Shown piece by piece: positions 1 to 6,473 of a DNA stretch of 11,982 nucleotides. Position 1 is the first letter of the stretch. Each line of letters begins with the position of its first letter. Both the position numbers and the translations under genes were made by a program. The stretch is from NCBI GenBank assembly GCA_947371775.1, contig CANBQX010000049.1, forward strand, positions 1-11,982, read 5' to 3'. The notes under the pieces were generated by a model. That model was not told where the DNA came from and did no database searches. It saw only the letters and a program-made list of their open reading frames with translations. The DNA comes from Comamonadaceae bacterium (GTDB taxonomy: Bacteria; Pseudomonadota; Gammaproteobacteria; Burkholderiales; Burkholderiaceae_C).

Positions 1-543
1 GGACAACTGCGCCTGGTTCAAGCGGTGCAAAAAGTAACTCTGGTCTTTGGCCGGGTCCAGCCCTTTGAGCAGCTCATACAGGCCCGTGGCCGCATTCAGG
101 CGCACGCGGGCGTAGTGCCCGGTGGCGATTTTTTCGGCACCCAGGCGCAAGGCGTGGTCCAAAAATGCTTTGAACTTGATTTCGGCATTGCACAAGATAT
201 CGGGGTTGGGTGTGCGCCCCGCCTGGTACTCGCGCACAAACTCGGCAAACACGCGGTCTTTGTAATCGGCCGCAAAGTTGACGTGCTCGATCTCAATACC
301 CAGCACATCGGCCACCGCTGCGGCGTCGACAAAATCAATATTGGAGGTGCAGTAGCCGGGGTCAGAAGTGGGGTTGTCAGCGTCCGCTGGGCGGTCGTCA
401 TCCTCCCAGTTTTTCATGAAGATGCCCACCACCTCGTGGCCTTGTTTTTTCAGCAAATAGGCCGTCACCGCCGAGTCCACGCCGCCGCTCAAGCCCACCA
501 CAATGCGTTGCTTTTTTCCGGACGGTACGGCGATGGAGTTCAT
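1..543 (-). CDS. mnmA: tRNA-specific 2-thiouridylase MnmA, N-terminal part (gene runs off the left edge)
   Basis: MnmA activates the uridine at position 34 of Lys, Glu and Gln tRNAs with ATP and replaces its 2-oxygen with sulfur; it acts in the cytoplasm. The 181 visible residues show the PP-loop ATP pyrophosphatase motif SGGVDS at residues 19-24, then MKNWED at 43-48. The TPNPDILCN segment carries the first catalytic cysteine at C118, followed by the KIATGHYA and KDQSYFL stretches typical of the family. The usual length is about 360-380 residues, so roughly half is present. The start at the ATG at 541-543 gives the short N-terminal extension expected ahead of the PP-loop. It is the last gene of a minus-strand unit, 36 bases after nudJ. 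In E. coli, nudJ (ymfB) also directly precedes mnmA, so the pairing is old. Identity is very secure. Confidence 0.97.
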   Translation of the reverse strand, partial: MNSIAVPSGKKQRIVVGLSGGVDSAVTAYLLKKQGHEVVGIFMKNWEDDDRPADADNPTSDPGYCTSNIDFVDAAAVADVLGIEIEHVNFAADYKDRVFAEFVREYQAGRTPNPDILCNAEIKFKAFLDHALRLGAEKIATGHYARVRLNAATGLYELLKGLDPAKDQSYFLHRLNQAQLS

Positions 544-579
544 GCGGGCGATTTTAGGCCGTGGGCCCTGTGGCACCGC

Positions 580-1080
580 TCAGCGGCCGCGGTAGATGCT
601 CGCGTCGGTGGTGACGAGTTCCAGGGGATAGCGCTTGCCCGCCAGATAGTCTTCCATGCACTGCACCACCAGAGGGCTGCGGTGCAGGGCCTGACTGGCG
701 CGAATCTCGTCGGGGCTGAGCCACAGGGCGCGCACGATGCCGTAGTCCAGGCGGCGTCCACTCTGCAGTGCGCCGAGTTGGCCGCAAAAGGCGAAGCGTA
801 AATAGGTGATGTCCTCGCCCTTGGGTCGCGACGCACTGGGCGCGCGCTCAAACCGTGACAGGTAAATACCGACCAGCGCTGTGGGGGTGAAGGCGTAGGC
901 TGTTTCTTCGAGTGTTTCGCGGGCGCAGGCCTCTTGCGGCGATTCGCCAGGATCCAAATGACCGGCTGGGTTGTTCAGGCGCAGGCCTTCGGGCGTGTGT
1001 TCTTCGACCAGCAGAAATTTGCCTTGGTGCTCCACCACGGCAGCAACGGTGGCACTGGGTTTCCAGCGGTGGCTTGCCAT
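580..1080 (-). CDS. nudJ: Nudix hydrolase, NudJ-like phosphatase
   Basis: This 166-residue protein is a Nudix hydrolase. Members cleave a nucleoside or thiamine-precursor diphosphate; E. coli NudJ acts on hydroxymethylpyrimidine pyrophosphate and on nucleoside di- and triphosphates. The Nudix box starts at G40, with E46, R54, E55, E58 and E59 in the expected spacing; the usual late glycine of the box is an alanine (A61). The segment NNPAGHLDPGE before the box and RSPLVVQ plus GKRYPLEL near the end match NudJ closely from memory. The start ATG overlaps the stop of the upstream gene by one base (TGATG), which implies translational coupling, and mnmA follows after 36 bases. Family membership is certain. 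The NudJ subtype rests on the sequence style and on the mnmA neighbour; the substrate here is not proven. Confidence 0.9.
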   Translation of the reverse strand: MASHRWKPSATVAAVVEHQGKFLLVEEHTPEGLRLNNPAGHLDPGESPQEACARETLEETAYAFTPTALVGIYLSRFERAPSASRPKGEDITYLRFAFCGQLGALQSGRRLDYGIVRALWLSPDEIRASQALHRSPLVVQCMEDYLAGKRYPLELVTTDASIYRGR

Positions 1081-1505
1081 CAGCCTGCCTCGGTTTGCGG
1101 GCCTTCGGCGGCCCGCTCGGCGTACCGGTTAAAGCGCCAGGCGTGGGACTCCAGGGTGATGCGCCGCCAGGTGCCGCGCTTTTCGGCCGGCGTCATTTGT
1201 GGCCAGTGCTGCACCTCCCAAAAACTGCGGCCGCAGCCTTTGCACTCTTCGTCACCCTGGCTGGTGGAGCATATGGCGATGCAAGGCGTGTCGGGCGTGC
1301 TGGCGTACCAGTCCAACCAGGCGTCATGGGCTTTGGCGGGCATGCTGGCCTCGTCGGCCTCGGACTCACGGCAGTACACCATCAAGGCATAGACCTCGGC
1401 CAGCGCACGGGTGGCCGCAGGGAGCGATACGCCATCGGGCGAGGGCTCTTTGCCACGCCAGTAGTTGATGGCCGACTCGATGTCGGTGATGTGTATGCCT
1501 GCCAT
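1080..1505 (-). CDS. DUF3717 plus DUF1289 two-domain protein of unknown function
   Basis: This 141-residue protein has two small domains. Residues about 3-45 (ITDIESAINYWR onward) look like DUF3717. Residues about 73-117 look like DUF1289, a short cysteine domain with C75, C79, C88 and C91 and the typical CxGCGRSFWEV core, then a WP...EKR...W helix. The four cysteines could hold a metal ion, which is inference. There is no signal peptide, so it is probably cytoplasmic. The ATG at 1503-1505 was chosen because DUF3717 begins right after it and an AAGG lies five bases upstream. A longer reading from a TTG at 1544 would add 13 unlikely residues. It is the first gene of a unit with nudJ and mnmA and its stop overlaps the nudJ start. 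Function is unknown; context hints at a link with tRNA thiolation or nucleotide clean-up. Confidence 0.85.
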   Translation of the reverse strand: MAGIHITDIESAINYWRGKEPSPDGVSLPAATRALAEVYALMVYCRESEADEASMPAKAHDAWLDWYASTPDTPCIAICSTSQGDEECKGCGRSFWEVQHWPQMTPAEKRGTWRRITLESHAWRFNRYAERAAEGPQTEAG

Positions 1506-1637
1506 GGGGACCTTGAATGAAGAGGCGCGATGATAGCGGGCCAAGGAACAGGCACCCCGGCCCCGGGCTAACCCCCTAGTTTCCCAAAGGGCAAGCCCGC
1601 CATGGCTACCATCGGCGCTTTTTCACCCCCTGTTCAC

Positions 1638-1643
1638 AGAAGG
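1638..1643 (+). promoter_or_regulatory. Ribosome binding site that decides the start of the TerC-family gene
   Basis: AGAAGG lies nine bases before the ATG at 1653. The open frame extends up to 1602 with another ATG, but that one has no comparable Shine-Dalgarno sequence and would add 17 residues without family likeness. Confidence 0.6.
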
Positions 1644-1652
1644 TTGCTTGCG

Positions 1653-2354
1653 ATGGACATGTTTTCCTCCCCCTGGTGGTCGGCGCTCTTGTCGATCGTG
1701 CTGATCGATCTGGTGCTGGCCGGGGACAACGCCATCTTGATTGCCTTGGCTGCGCGCAATTTGCCGGCCGCCCTCAAGACCAAAGCGATCATGTGGGGCA
1801 CCGCAGGCGCGATCGTGGTGCGCTCGGCCATGACGGTGGGCGTGGTGTGGTTGCTCCAAATTCCCGGCTTGATGCTGGTCGGTGGCCTGGGCTTGCTGTG
1901 GATCGCCTACCAATTGCTGGCCGACCAGGGCAGTGAGGACGAGCACGGTGAAGGTGCGAGCACCTTCTGGGGCGCCATGAAAACCATCATCGTGGCCGAT
2001 GCGCTCATGGGGGTTGACAATGTACTGGGCGTGGCCGGTGCGGCGCATGGTGCGTTTGACCTGGTCATCATCGGCCTGCTGCTGAGCGTGCCGATTGTCG
2101 TGTTTGGCAGCGGCCTTGTGCTCAAACTGGTGGAGCGCTTTCCCATCATCATCGATGTGGGCGCAGCGGTGCTGGCCTTCACTGCGGCCCACATGCTGGT
2201 GTCCGAGCCCCTGCTCATGGACTATGTGGGCAATGCCAAAGCAGGGCTGACGCAGTCGCAGCAGATGGTGCACTGGGGCATCTACGGCGTGTGCATTGCG
2301 GGGGTGCTGCTCGCTGGCCGGTGGCGCCAGGCGCGGGCGGCGACTCCAGACTGA
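1653..2354 (+). CDS. TerC/YjbE-family integral membrane protein, probable metal ion exporter
   Basis: This 233-residue protein is a TerC-family membrane protein of the short YjbE type. Related proteins export manganese or load metal onto secreted enzymes, and others are tied to tellurite resistance. About seven hydrophobic segments can be seen. The two family signatures with acidic and asparagine residues inside membrane helices are present: LAGDNA at residues 22-27 and MGVDNVL at 119-125. A hydrophilic loop (about 91-101, rich in Asp, Glu, His) separates the two halves. It is divergent from the DUF3717/DUF1289 gene across 147 bases. YjbE-type genes are often controlled by the manganese yybP-ykoY riboswitch, but no clear copy is seen upstream. 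The family is secure; the transported ion is inferred. Confidence 0.9.
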   Translation: MDMFSSPWWSALLSIVLIDLVLAGDNAILIALAARNLPAALKTKAIMWGTAGAIVVRSAMTVGVVWLLQIPGLMLVGGLGLLWIAYQLLADQGSEDEHGEGASTFWGAMKTIIVADALMGVDNVLGVAGAAHGAFDLVIIGLLLSVPIVVFGSGLVLKLVERFPIIIDVGAAVLAFTAAHMLVSEPLLMDYVGNAKAGLTQSQQMVHWGIYGVCIAGVLLAGRWRQARAATPD

Positions 2355-2404
2355 TCTGCCTCAACAGGCCTTCACTGGCTTGCGCTGCATGTACCTCACA
2401 GCCA

Positions 2405-2421
2405 CTGGCACGCGCTATGCT
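2405..2421 (+). promoter_or_regulatory. Sigma-54 (-24/-12) promoter-like sequence, doubtful
   Basis: CTGGCACG, four bases, then ATGCT matches the sigma-54 consensus YTGGCACG-N4-TTGCW with one mismatch, and the GG and GC are ten bases apart as required. The predicted transcript start would fall at about 2432, on the start codon of the next gene. That makes a normal leader impossible, so this may be a chance match. Confidence 0.25.
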
Positions 2422-2430
2422 CGTAGCCCT

Positions 2431-2781
2431 ATGAAAATTCTCGCTAAATGGCTTTTGAACGCGGCAGCACTCTTGGCAATCGCCCATCTGTACCACGGTG
2501 TGCAGGTGAGCAGCTTTGGCGCAGCCATGCTGGCCGCTTTGGTGGTGGGTTTGTTCAATGCGCTGCTACGCCCGGTGTTGGTGGTGCTGACGTTCCCGGT
2601 GACGGTGTTGTCACTGGGCTTGTTTTTGTTTGTCATCAACGCCCTGATGTTTTGGGGCGCGGCCACCGTGCTCGAAGGCTTTGAGGTGGATGGCTTTGGC
2701 GCAGCGCTACTGGGCTCGCTCTTGTATACCGCCGTCGGCATGGTGATCAACTTAGCGCTGGACCGCTTGTTCCCGAAGTAG
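2431..2781 (+). CDS. YvlD/phage-holin-4-superfamily small membrane protein
   Basis: This 116-residue protein is almost wholly hydrophobic, with about four membrane helices. The stretch GLFNALLRPVLVVLTFPVTV (residues 40-59), followed by SLGLFLFVINALMFW, is the signature of the YvlD family. Databases often name this family phage holin family protein, but it is chromosomal and not a lysis gene. The function is not firmly known; in Bacillus, yvlD sits in an operon with a PspC-domain gene of the envelope stress type. The ATG at 2431 gives the normal family length, although the Shine-Dalgarno match before it is poor. It lies 76 bases after the TerC-family gene and may be co-transcribed. Its last ten codons overlap the end of the convergent M48 protease gene. 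Confidence 0.88.
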   Translation: MKILAKWLLNAAALLAIAHLYHGVQVSSFGAAMLAALVVGLFNALLRPVLVVLTFPVTVLSLGLFLFVINALMFWGAATVLEGFEVDGFGAALLGSLLYTAVGMVINLALDRLFPK

Positions 2782-4395
2782 CTGGGTCATTTCGCGGGCG
2801 CGGGTGTCCACGATGGCGGCTTCCAAGGGGTCGGGCCCCATAGAGCCCCACTGGCCCGCTCGCACCAGGTCTTGCGCTGCACGCAGGCGGCCCAAGGCAG
2901 CAGTCCAATCTTGCTCCAGTGCGTCCGCCTGTGCCTGTGCGCGTATGGCCGCCACGTTGCGCCCTTGCGCTTCGCCCGCACTGGCCAACAAACGCCATGC
3001 CATGATGTCGCGCGGGTGGTCGGCAACCCAGTTACGCAAGCGTTCCGCTGTTGTTGCCAGCATGGTCGCATTGCCCTGGCGAATCTGCGCTTGCGCCATC
3101 AGCAAAACGCGCGCCCGTTGCCATAGGCTGGAGGTGTCCTGCGCGTTGGCAGCCAAGATGGCAAGCGCGCGGCTGGCATCACCTTGGCCCAATGCGATTT
3201 CTGCTTCCAACAGTTGCGCAAGGCTCGCGTCTGCCCCCTGGCGTTGAAGGTATTGCTGCAATTGCGTGCACAGGCCCTGTGCTGACGCGAAATCTCCCAG
3301 TTTGAACGCGGCAAGCGTTGCCCCGTAAAGAATGGCGGCCTGTGCGGCGACAGGCTTGGCCGATAGGGCATCGGATTGCGCATCGACCTGCCACACACGC
3401 AGTGCGTCCACACCCGGATTGGCCAACACCTTGGCGCGCGAAGCAATCATTTGCGGATCCAAGTCTGGCGTTGACGTGGCGTTGTGCGCTGGTACGGCAG
3501 CGACGCCCAGCGCGCCGATGCGGTTTTGCATGTCCGATATGCGCTCGGTGGTCAGCGGATGGCTGCGCAAGTAGGGAAAGCCACCACTGTCATTGAGCCG
3601 GTTGGCCTGCTGCAGTTTTTCAAACATCGACACAAAGCCTTGCGGCGCATAGCCAGCCTGCGTCATGACGGCAAAACCGATGCGGTCGGCCTCGCGCTCC
3701 ATGTCGCGCGAGTAGTTCAGTTGGCTTTGGGCTGCGACCGCTTGCCCTCCGGTAATCATGGCGCTGGCTGCCTGGTTGTTGGCGCTGCTTTTGCTAGCGG
3801 CCAAGACGCCAAGAATCATGGCCCCCATCACCCAGGGTGACTGCGCCGCCTGGTGGGCCATGTTGCGCGCGATGTGGCGCTGCGTCACGTGGCTGAGCTC
3901 ATGGCCGAGCACCGACGCCAGCTCATCGCGGTTGCTGACCACCGCGACCAGGCCGAGGTGCACCCCAAAATAGCCGCCGGGCAGGGCAAACGCGTTGACT
4001 GACCGGTCGCGCCCGAGCAGCAGCTCCCAGGCAAAAACGTCGGCCACTTCGGGAGCCATCTCGCCCCGCGCCTTGGACGCCGCCAGCAGCGGCTGCCAAA
4101 TGCTTTGTACGTAGGCCATGGTGACCGGGTCATCGACAAAGTCAGGATCCCGGTACAAGCTGCGAACGATGTTGTCCCCCAACCGACGCTCGGCTGCGGG
4201 TGACATCTCCGCTCCGTCACCCAGGTGGGGCAGGGTGTTCATCGGCAAGGTCTCGGCGGCAATGGACGCCTGCGACAGCCACATCAAGGGCAAGCATGCG
4301 CACACCATCGCCACGGCGGTGGGCCGCCACCAGCGCCAAGCCGGTTGCCACTTGGCTGCGCTGGGCGTACGCGCACCTTTATCTGTGATTGCCAT
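2752..4395 (-). CDS. BepA-like periplasmic M48 metallopeptidase with TPR-type C-terminal region
   Basis: This 547-residue protein resembles BepA (YfgC), a periplasmic zinc protease and chaperone that helps LptD and outer membrane protein assembly. A long n-region followed by a hydrophobic core (about residues 27-42) and an ALA-type end near SIAAE (44-48) forms a probable signal peptide. The zinc site HELSH is at 165-169; the third ligand is the Glu of EREAD at 233-237. A glycine- and alanine-rich helix pair (about 188-225) and FPYLRSHPLTTERI (273-286) follow, as in the family. Residues from about 310 to the end are alanine-rich helical repeats of TPR type. The start at 4395 was chosen because the frame upstream is only the antisense of moaC. 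It is divergent from moaC and its 3' end overlaps the YvlD-type gene by 30 bases. Confidence 0.92.
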   Translation of the reverse strand: MAITDKGARTPSAAKWQPAWRWWRPTAVAMVCACLPLMWLSQASIAAETLPMNTLPHLGDGAEMSPAAERRLGDNIVRSLYRDPDFVDDPVTMAYVQSIWQPLLAASKARGEMAPEVADVFAWELLLGRDRSVNAFALPGGYFGVHLGLVAVVSNRDELASVLGHELSHVTQRHIARNMAHQAAQSPWVMGAMILGVLAASKSSANNQAASAMITGGQAVAAQSQLNYSRDMEREADRIGFAVMTQAGYAPQGFVSMFEKLQQANRLNDSGGFPYLRSHPLTTERISDMQNRIGALGVAAVPAHNATSTPDLDPQMIASRAKVLANPGVDALRVWQVDAQSDALSAKPVAAQAAILYGATLAAFKLGDFASAQGLCTQLQQYLQRQGADASLAQLLEAEIALGQGDASRALAILAANAQDTSSLWQRARVLLMAQAQIRQGNATMLATTAERLRNWVADHPRDIMAWRLLASAGEAQGRNVAAIRAQAQADALEQDWTAALGRLRAAQDLVRAGQWGSMGPDPLEAAIVDTRAREMTQLLREQAVQR

Positions 4396-4468
4396 ACCCG
4401 AATGATGCACGGGAATGGTGAAGCCCTGGTAAACCCCCGACCGAACAGCCCGCCTTATGATCTTTGCT

Positions 4469-4960
4469 ATGAACCAACTCACGCACTTCGACTCCCAAGG
4501 CTTGGCCCACATGGTGGACGTGGCCGACAAAGCCAACACCAAACGCGTAGCGATCGCCACCGGACGCATCGAAATGCTGGCAAGCACGCGTGCATTGATC
4601 GAAGGCGGCACCGCCAAAAAAGGCGACGTGCTGGGTGTGGCCCGTATCGCGGCCATCATGGCGGCCAAAAAAACCAGCGAACTGATTCCTCTGTGCCACC
4701 CCATTGCGCTCACCCGCGTCGCGGTGGAATTTGCCATTGCCCACTTGGATGCCGATGGATTTGATGGCGTGCGTTGCACCGCTGCGGCTGAAACCGTCGG
4801 CCCCACCGGCGTGGAAATGGAAGCCCTTACCGCCGTGCAAGTCGCCCTGCTCACCATTTATGACATGTGCAAAGCAGTAGATCGGGGCATGGCCATGAAC
4901 GGTATCACTCTGCGCGAAAAGCACGGCGGCAAGAGCGGGAGTTTTGTGAATGCTTTGTAG
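4469..4960 (+). CDS. moaC: Cyclic pyranopterin monophosphate synthase MoaC
   Basis: MoaC converts the 3',8-cyclo-GTP made by MoaA into cyclic pyranopterin monophosphate, the first stable intermediate of molybdenum cofactor synthesis, in the cytoplasm. The 163 residues cover the whole family length. Visible signatures are LIPLCHPI (72-79), the GVEMEALTAVQVALLTIYDM stretch (114-133), the catalytic Asp132 and Lys135 of YDMCKAV (E. coli D128 and K131), and EKHGGKSG near the end (150-157). The ATG at 4469 was preferred to the one at 4457 because N-terminal homology begins there. Neither has a good Shine-Dalgarno sequence. A TATGAT at 4456-4461 could be a -10 box, which would make the mRNA nearly leaderless; no -35 box accompanies it. 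No other moa genes are in the window. Confidence 0.96.
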   Translation: MNQLTHFDSQGLAHMVDVADKANTKRVAIATGRIEMLASTRALIEGGTAKKGDVLGVARIAAIMAAKKTSELIPLCHPIALTRVAVEFAIAHLDADGFDGVRCTAAAETVGPTGVEMEALTAVQVALLTIYDMCKAVDRGMAMNGITLREKHGGKSGSFVNAL

Positions 4961-5044
4961 TAATGCGCCTCTGTTACAACAGATCACGGTAATATCCAGT
5001 TCGATTTGCAGAATTAAGTATTTATAGTTATTTATTTGGAAAAT

Positions 5045-6190
5045 ATGATGCGCACTGTTCTTATACGGATTTTTTGTATTTCGTTACAGTTTTTAGCTGC
5101 AGGAATTGCCAACGCCAGCAATGAGTTTGATGGAAGCTACGACGCCAAGCTGGTCTGCGGAAAAAATCTAAAAGGCGATGCTGGCTTCACGACTGCTAAC
5201 AGAATTGTTGTCGCAAATGACAGCATTAAAGATATTACCGATGCCCCAAAACCGACCCAAATGGTTTTGTCGGGCGCCATCAAAAACAGTCAATTCAATG
5301 CCTTGGCCACTTGGCAAAACCAAAATGGCCAGGAGAAATACGAGGTGAAGCTTGTTGGAAAAGCATTCACCAAGGACTCGATCGTCGCGATGGGAGAATT
5401 TTTTAACAACGGCGAAAAGCGACGCGACTGCTCATTGACGCTCACCGGCTCAACGAGTTCCAACGCCACGCCCCTAGTAACAACTGCTCCAAGCCCCGTT
5501 GCCGCCAAGAATGGGCAACCAGAGCGCACGGCTGCCATTGGGAATGTGCAGACCGGAGCGGCAACCACGACAGCTTCTGGCTTGCGTACCCAGCCGGTTC
5601 AAGTCACCACCAATGCGATTGATCTGCAGAAGAAAACAAACCCGAATGAGGTTTGGATCTCCTTCAATCCATCGATCTCGGTGCAACAACGACAGTTTTG
5701 CAGAATTATTGAAAATTTCAGAACAGAAAATGCTGTCGCACAGCAAACCCAGAACCAGATAAAAATAAACCAAACATTTAAAAATTTGGTTCAATCATTG
5801 GTTTCACTTTTACCGGATGGAAAGTTCCAAGGTTGGGTGATGCGAACGGTGTATGTATCCCAGGCCTCCAATGGAGACGCAGAGGTATTGTTAGAGCTTC
5901 CGTGCAATGTTTTTGTCGGTTCAAATGCCTGCGATGCAAGTCCGAATAACTTTTATGGCACAGCACCTGAAAACTCCAGGATTTATTCAGAGCTGGCCAA
6001 AATGACCGTCGGCGACTTCGCGATAACCAGTGGCAAATTTGTGTATGCCGATGACCGCGCTTTCGACAAAAATCGCAGCGTTGCCTCCTTTGGGTATATG
6101 AAGACAGCTAACCATTGCCGCGCAAAAACGATTGCGTCTGACTCTGATTTCTTCGGGTTGGCCTTGGATACTATTTCAACCATTAAATAG
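5045..6190 (+). CDS. Secreted two-domain protein of unknown function
   Basis: I do not recognise this 381-residue protein. It starts with a signal peptide (hydrophobic residues about 5-20, probable cut after IANA at residue 24). An N-terminal domain of about 26-135 begins FDGSYDAKLVCG and ends RRDCSLTLTG, so C38 and C129 could form a disulfide that closes a small beta domain. A linker of about 136-190 is rich in Ser, Thr, Ala and Pro. The C-terminal domain, about 202-381, has four cysteines (219, 287, 296, 358). Its pattern, roughly W-x-F, an amphipathic helix, GWV, then SRIYSEL...VGDFAITSGKF, recalls OB-like modules seen in other secreted hypothetical proteins (memory-based, uncertain). ATGs at 5045 and 5048 are both possible, with GGA just upstream. 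Base composition is much poorer in GC than its neighbours (23 of 60 bases in 5701-5760), which suggests transfer. Its partner may be the small secreted protein 16 bases downstream. Confidence 0.75.
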   Translation: MMRTVLIRIFCISLQFLAAGIANASNEFDGSYDAKLVCGKNLKGDAGFTTANRIVVANDSIKDITDAPKPTQMVLSGAIKNSQFNALATWQNQNGQEKYEVKLVGKAFTKDSIVAMGEFFNNGEKRRDCSLTLTGSTSSNATPLVTTAPSPVAAKNGQPERTAAIGNVQTGAATTTASGLRTQPVQVTTNAIDLQKKTNPNEVWISFNPSISVQQRQFCRIIENFRTENAVAQQTQNQIKINQTFKNLVQSLVSLLPDGKFQGWVMRTVYVSQASNGDAEVLLELPCNVFVGSNACDASPNNFYGTAPENSRIYSELAKMTVGDFAITSGKFVYADDRAFDKNRSVASFGYMKTANHCRAKTIASDSDFFGLALDTISTIK

Positions 6191-6206
6191 CTTGGCACAA
6201 GCCAAT

Positions 6207-6452
6207 ATGATGTGGCGAGGACTTGGGGTCGGTCTGCTGATTTTTCCGTGGATCGCATTGGCATACCAGCCCGCAGGCAAATTCAAGACAGAGGAACAGG
6301 CCCACAAATACTGCCCCAACGACCGGGTGGTGCGTGTAGACCTCAGCACCCGGCGCTTTTATGCCAAAGGTCATTTTTTATACAACGTGGTCAGCGGCGC
6401 GACCTATGAGTGCCTGCGCGAGGCCTTGGAAGAGGGCAACGTGCCGGGCTGA
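6207..6452 (+). CDS. Small secreted protein of unknown function
   Basis: This 81-residue protein has a short signal peptide with a likely cut after IALA (residue 19). The mature part of about 62 residues begins YQPAGKFKTEEQAHKYCPND and holds two cysteines (C36, C69) that could pair. From memory, small secreted proteins with the pattern F.TE.QA..HCP.D.VVW.N...G.Y..KG...Y......AYVC..EA are common hypothetical proteins in Burkholderiales and this one fits that pattern, but no function is known to me. It follows the two-domain secreted protein by 16 bases on the same strand and is probably co-transcribed. It ends 21 bases before the stop of the convergent transferase gene. ATGs at 6207 and 6210 are both possible; the Shine-Dalgarno match is weak. 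Confidence 0.7.
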   Translation: MMWRGLGVGLLIFPWIALAYQPAGKFKTEEQAHKYCPNDRVVRVDLSTRRFYAKGHFLYNVVSGATYECLREALEEGNVPG

Positions 6453-6473
6453 GGCCGCAGGCCTACACGAGGT

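Noticed and set aside
25..801. 258-codon plus-strand open frame opposite mnmA and nudJ
   Set aside because: It crosses two well-identified minus-strand genes and shows no family signature.
1506..1652. Manganese (yybP-ykoY) riboswitch before the TerC-family gene
   Set aside because: TerC/YjbE genes often carry one, so it was looked for. The conserved core sequences were not found and little space remains; only a GC-rich dyad near 1554-1567 is seen.
1623..2273. 216-codon minus-strand open frame opposite the TerC-family gene
   Set aside because: Its His/Gln/Asp-rich composition is the mirror of a membrane protein, and TerC motifs fix the plus strand as coding.
2431..2781. Phage holin or prophage remnant
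   Set aside because: The family name contains holin, but the protein is a chromosomal YvlD-type membrane protein and no other phage gene is in the window.
4396..4857. N-terminal extension of the M48 protease gene by 154 codons
   Set aside because: The extra residues are antisense to moaC and would bury the signal peptide. The ATG at 4395 gives a normal BepA-like protein.
6452..6464. Small hairpin between the convergent genes (AGGCC, GCA, GGCCT) as a terminator
   Set aside because: The stem has only five pairs and no T-run follows on either strand.
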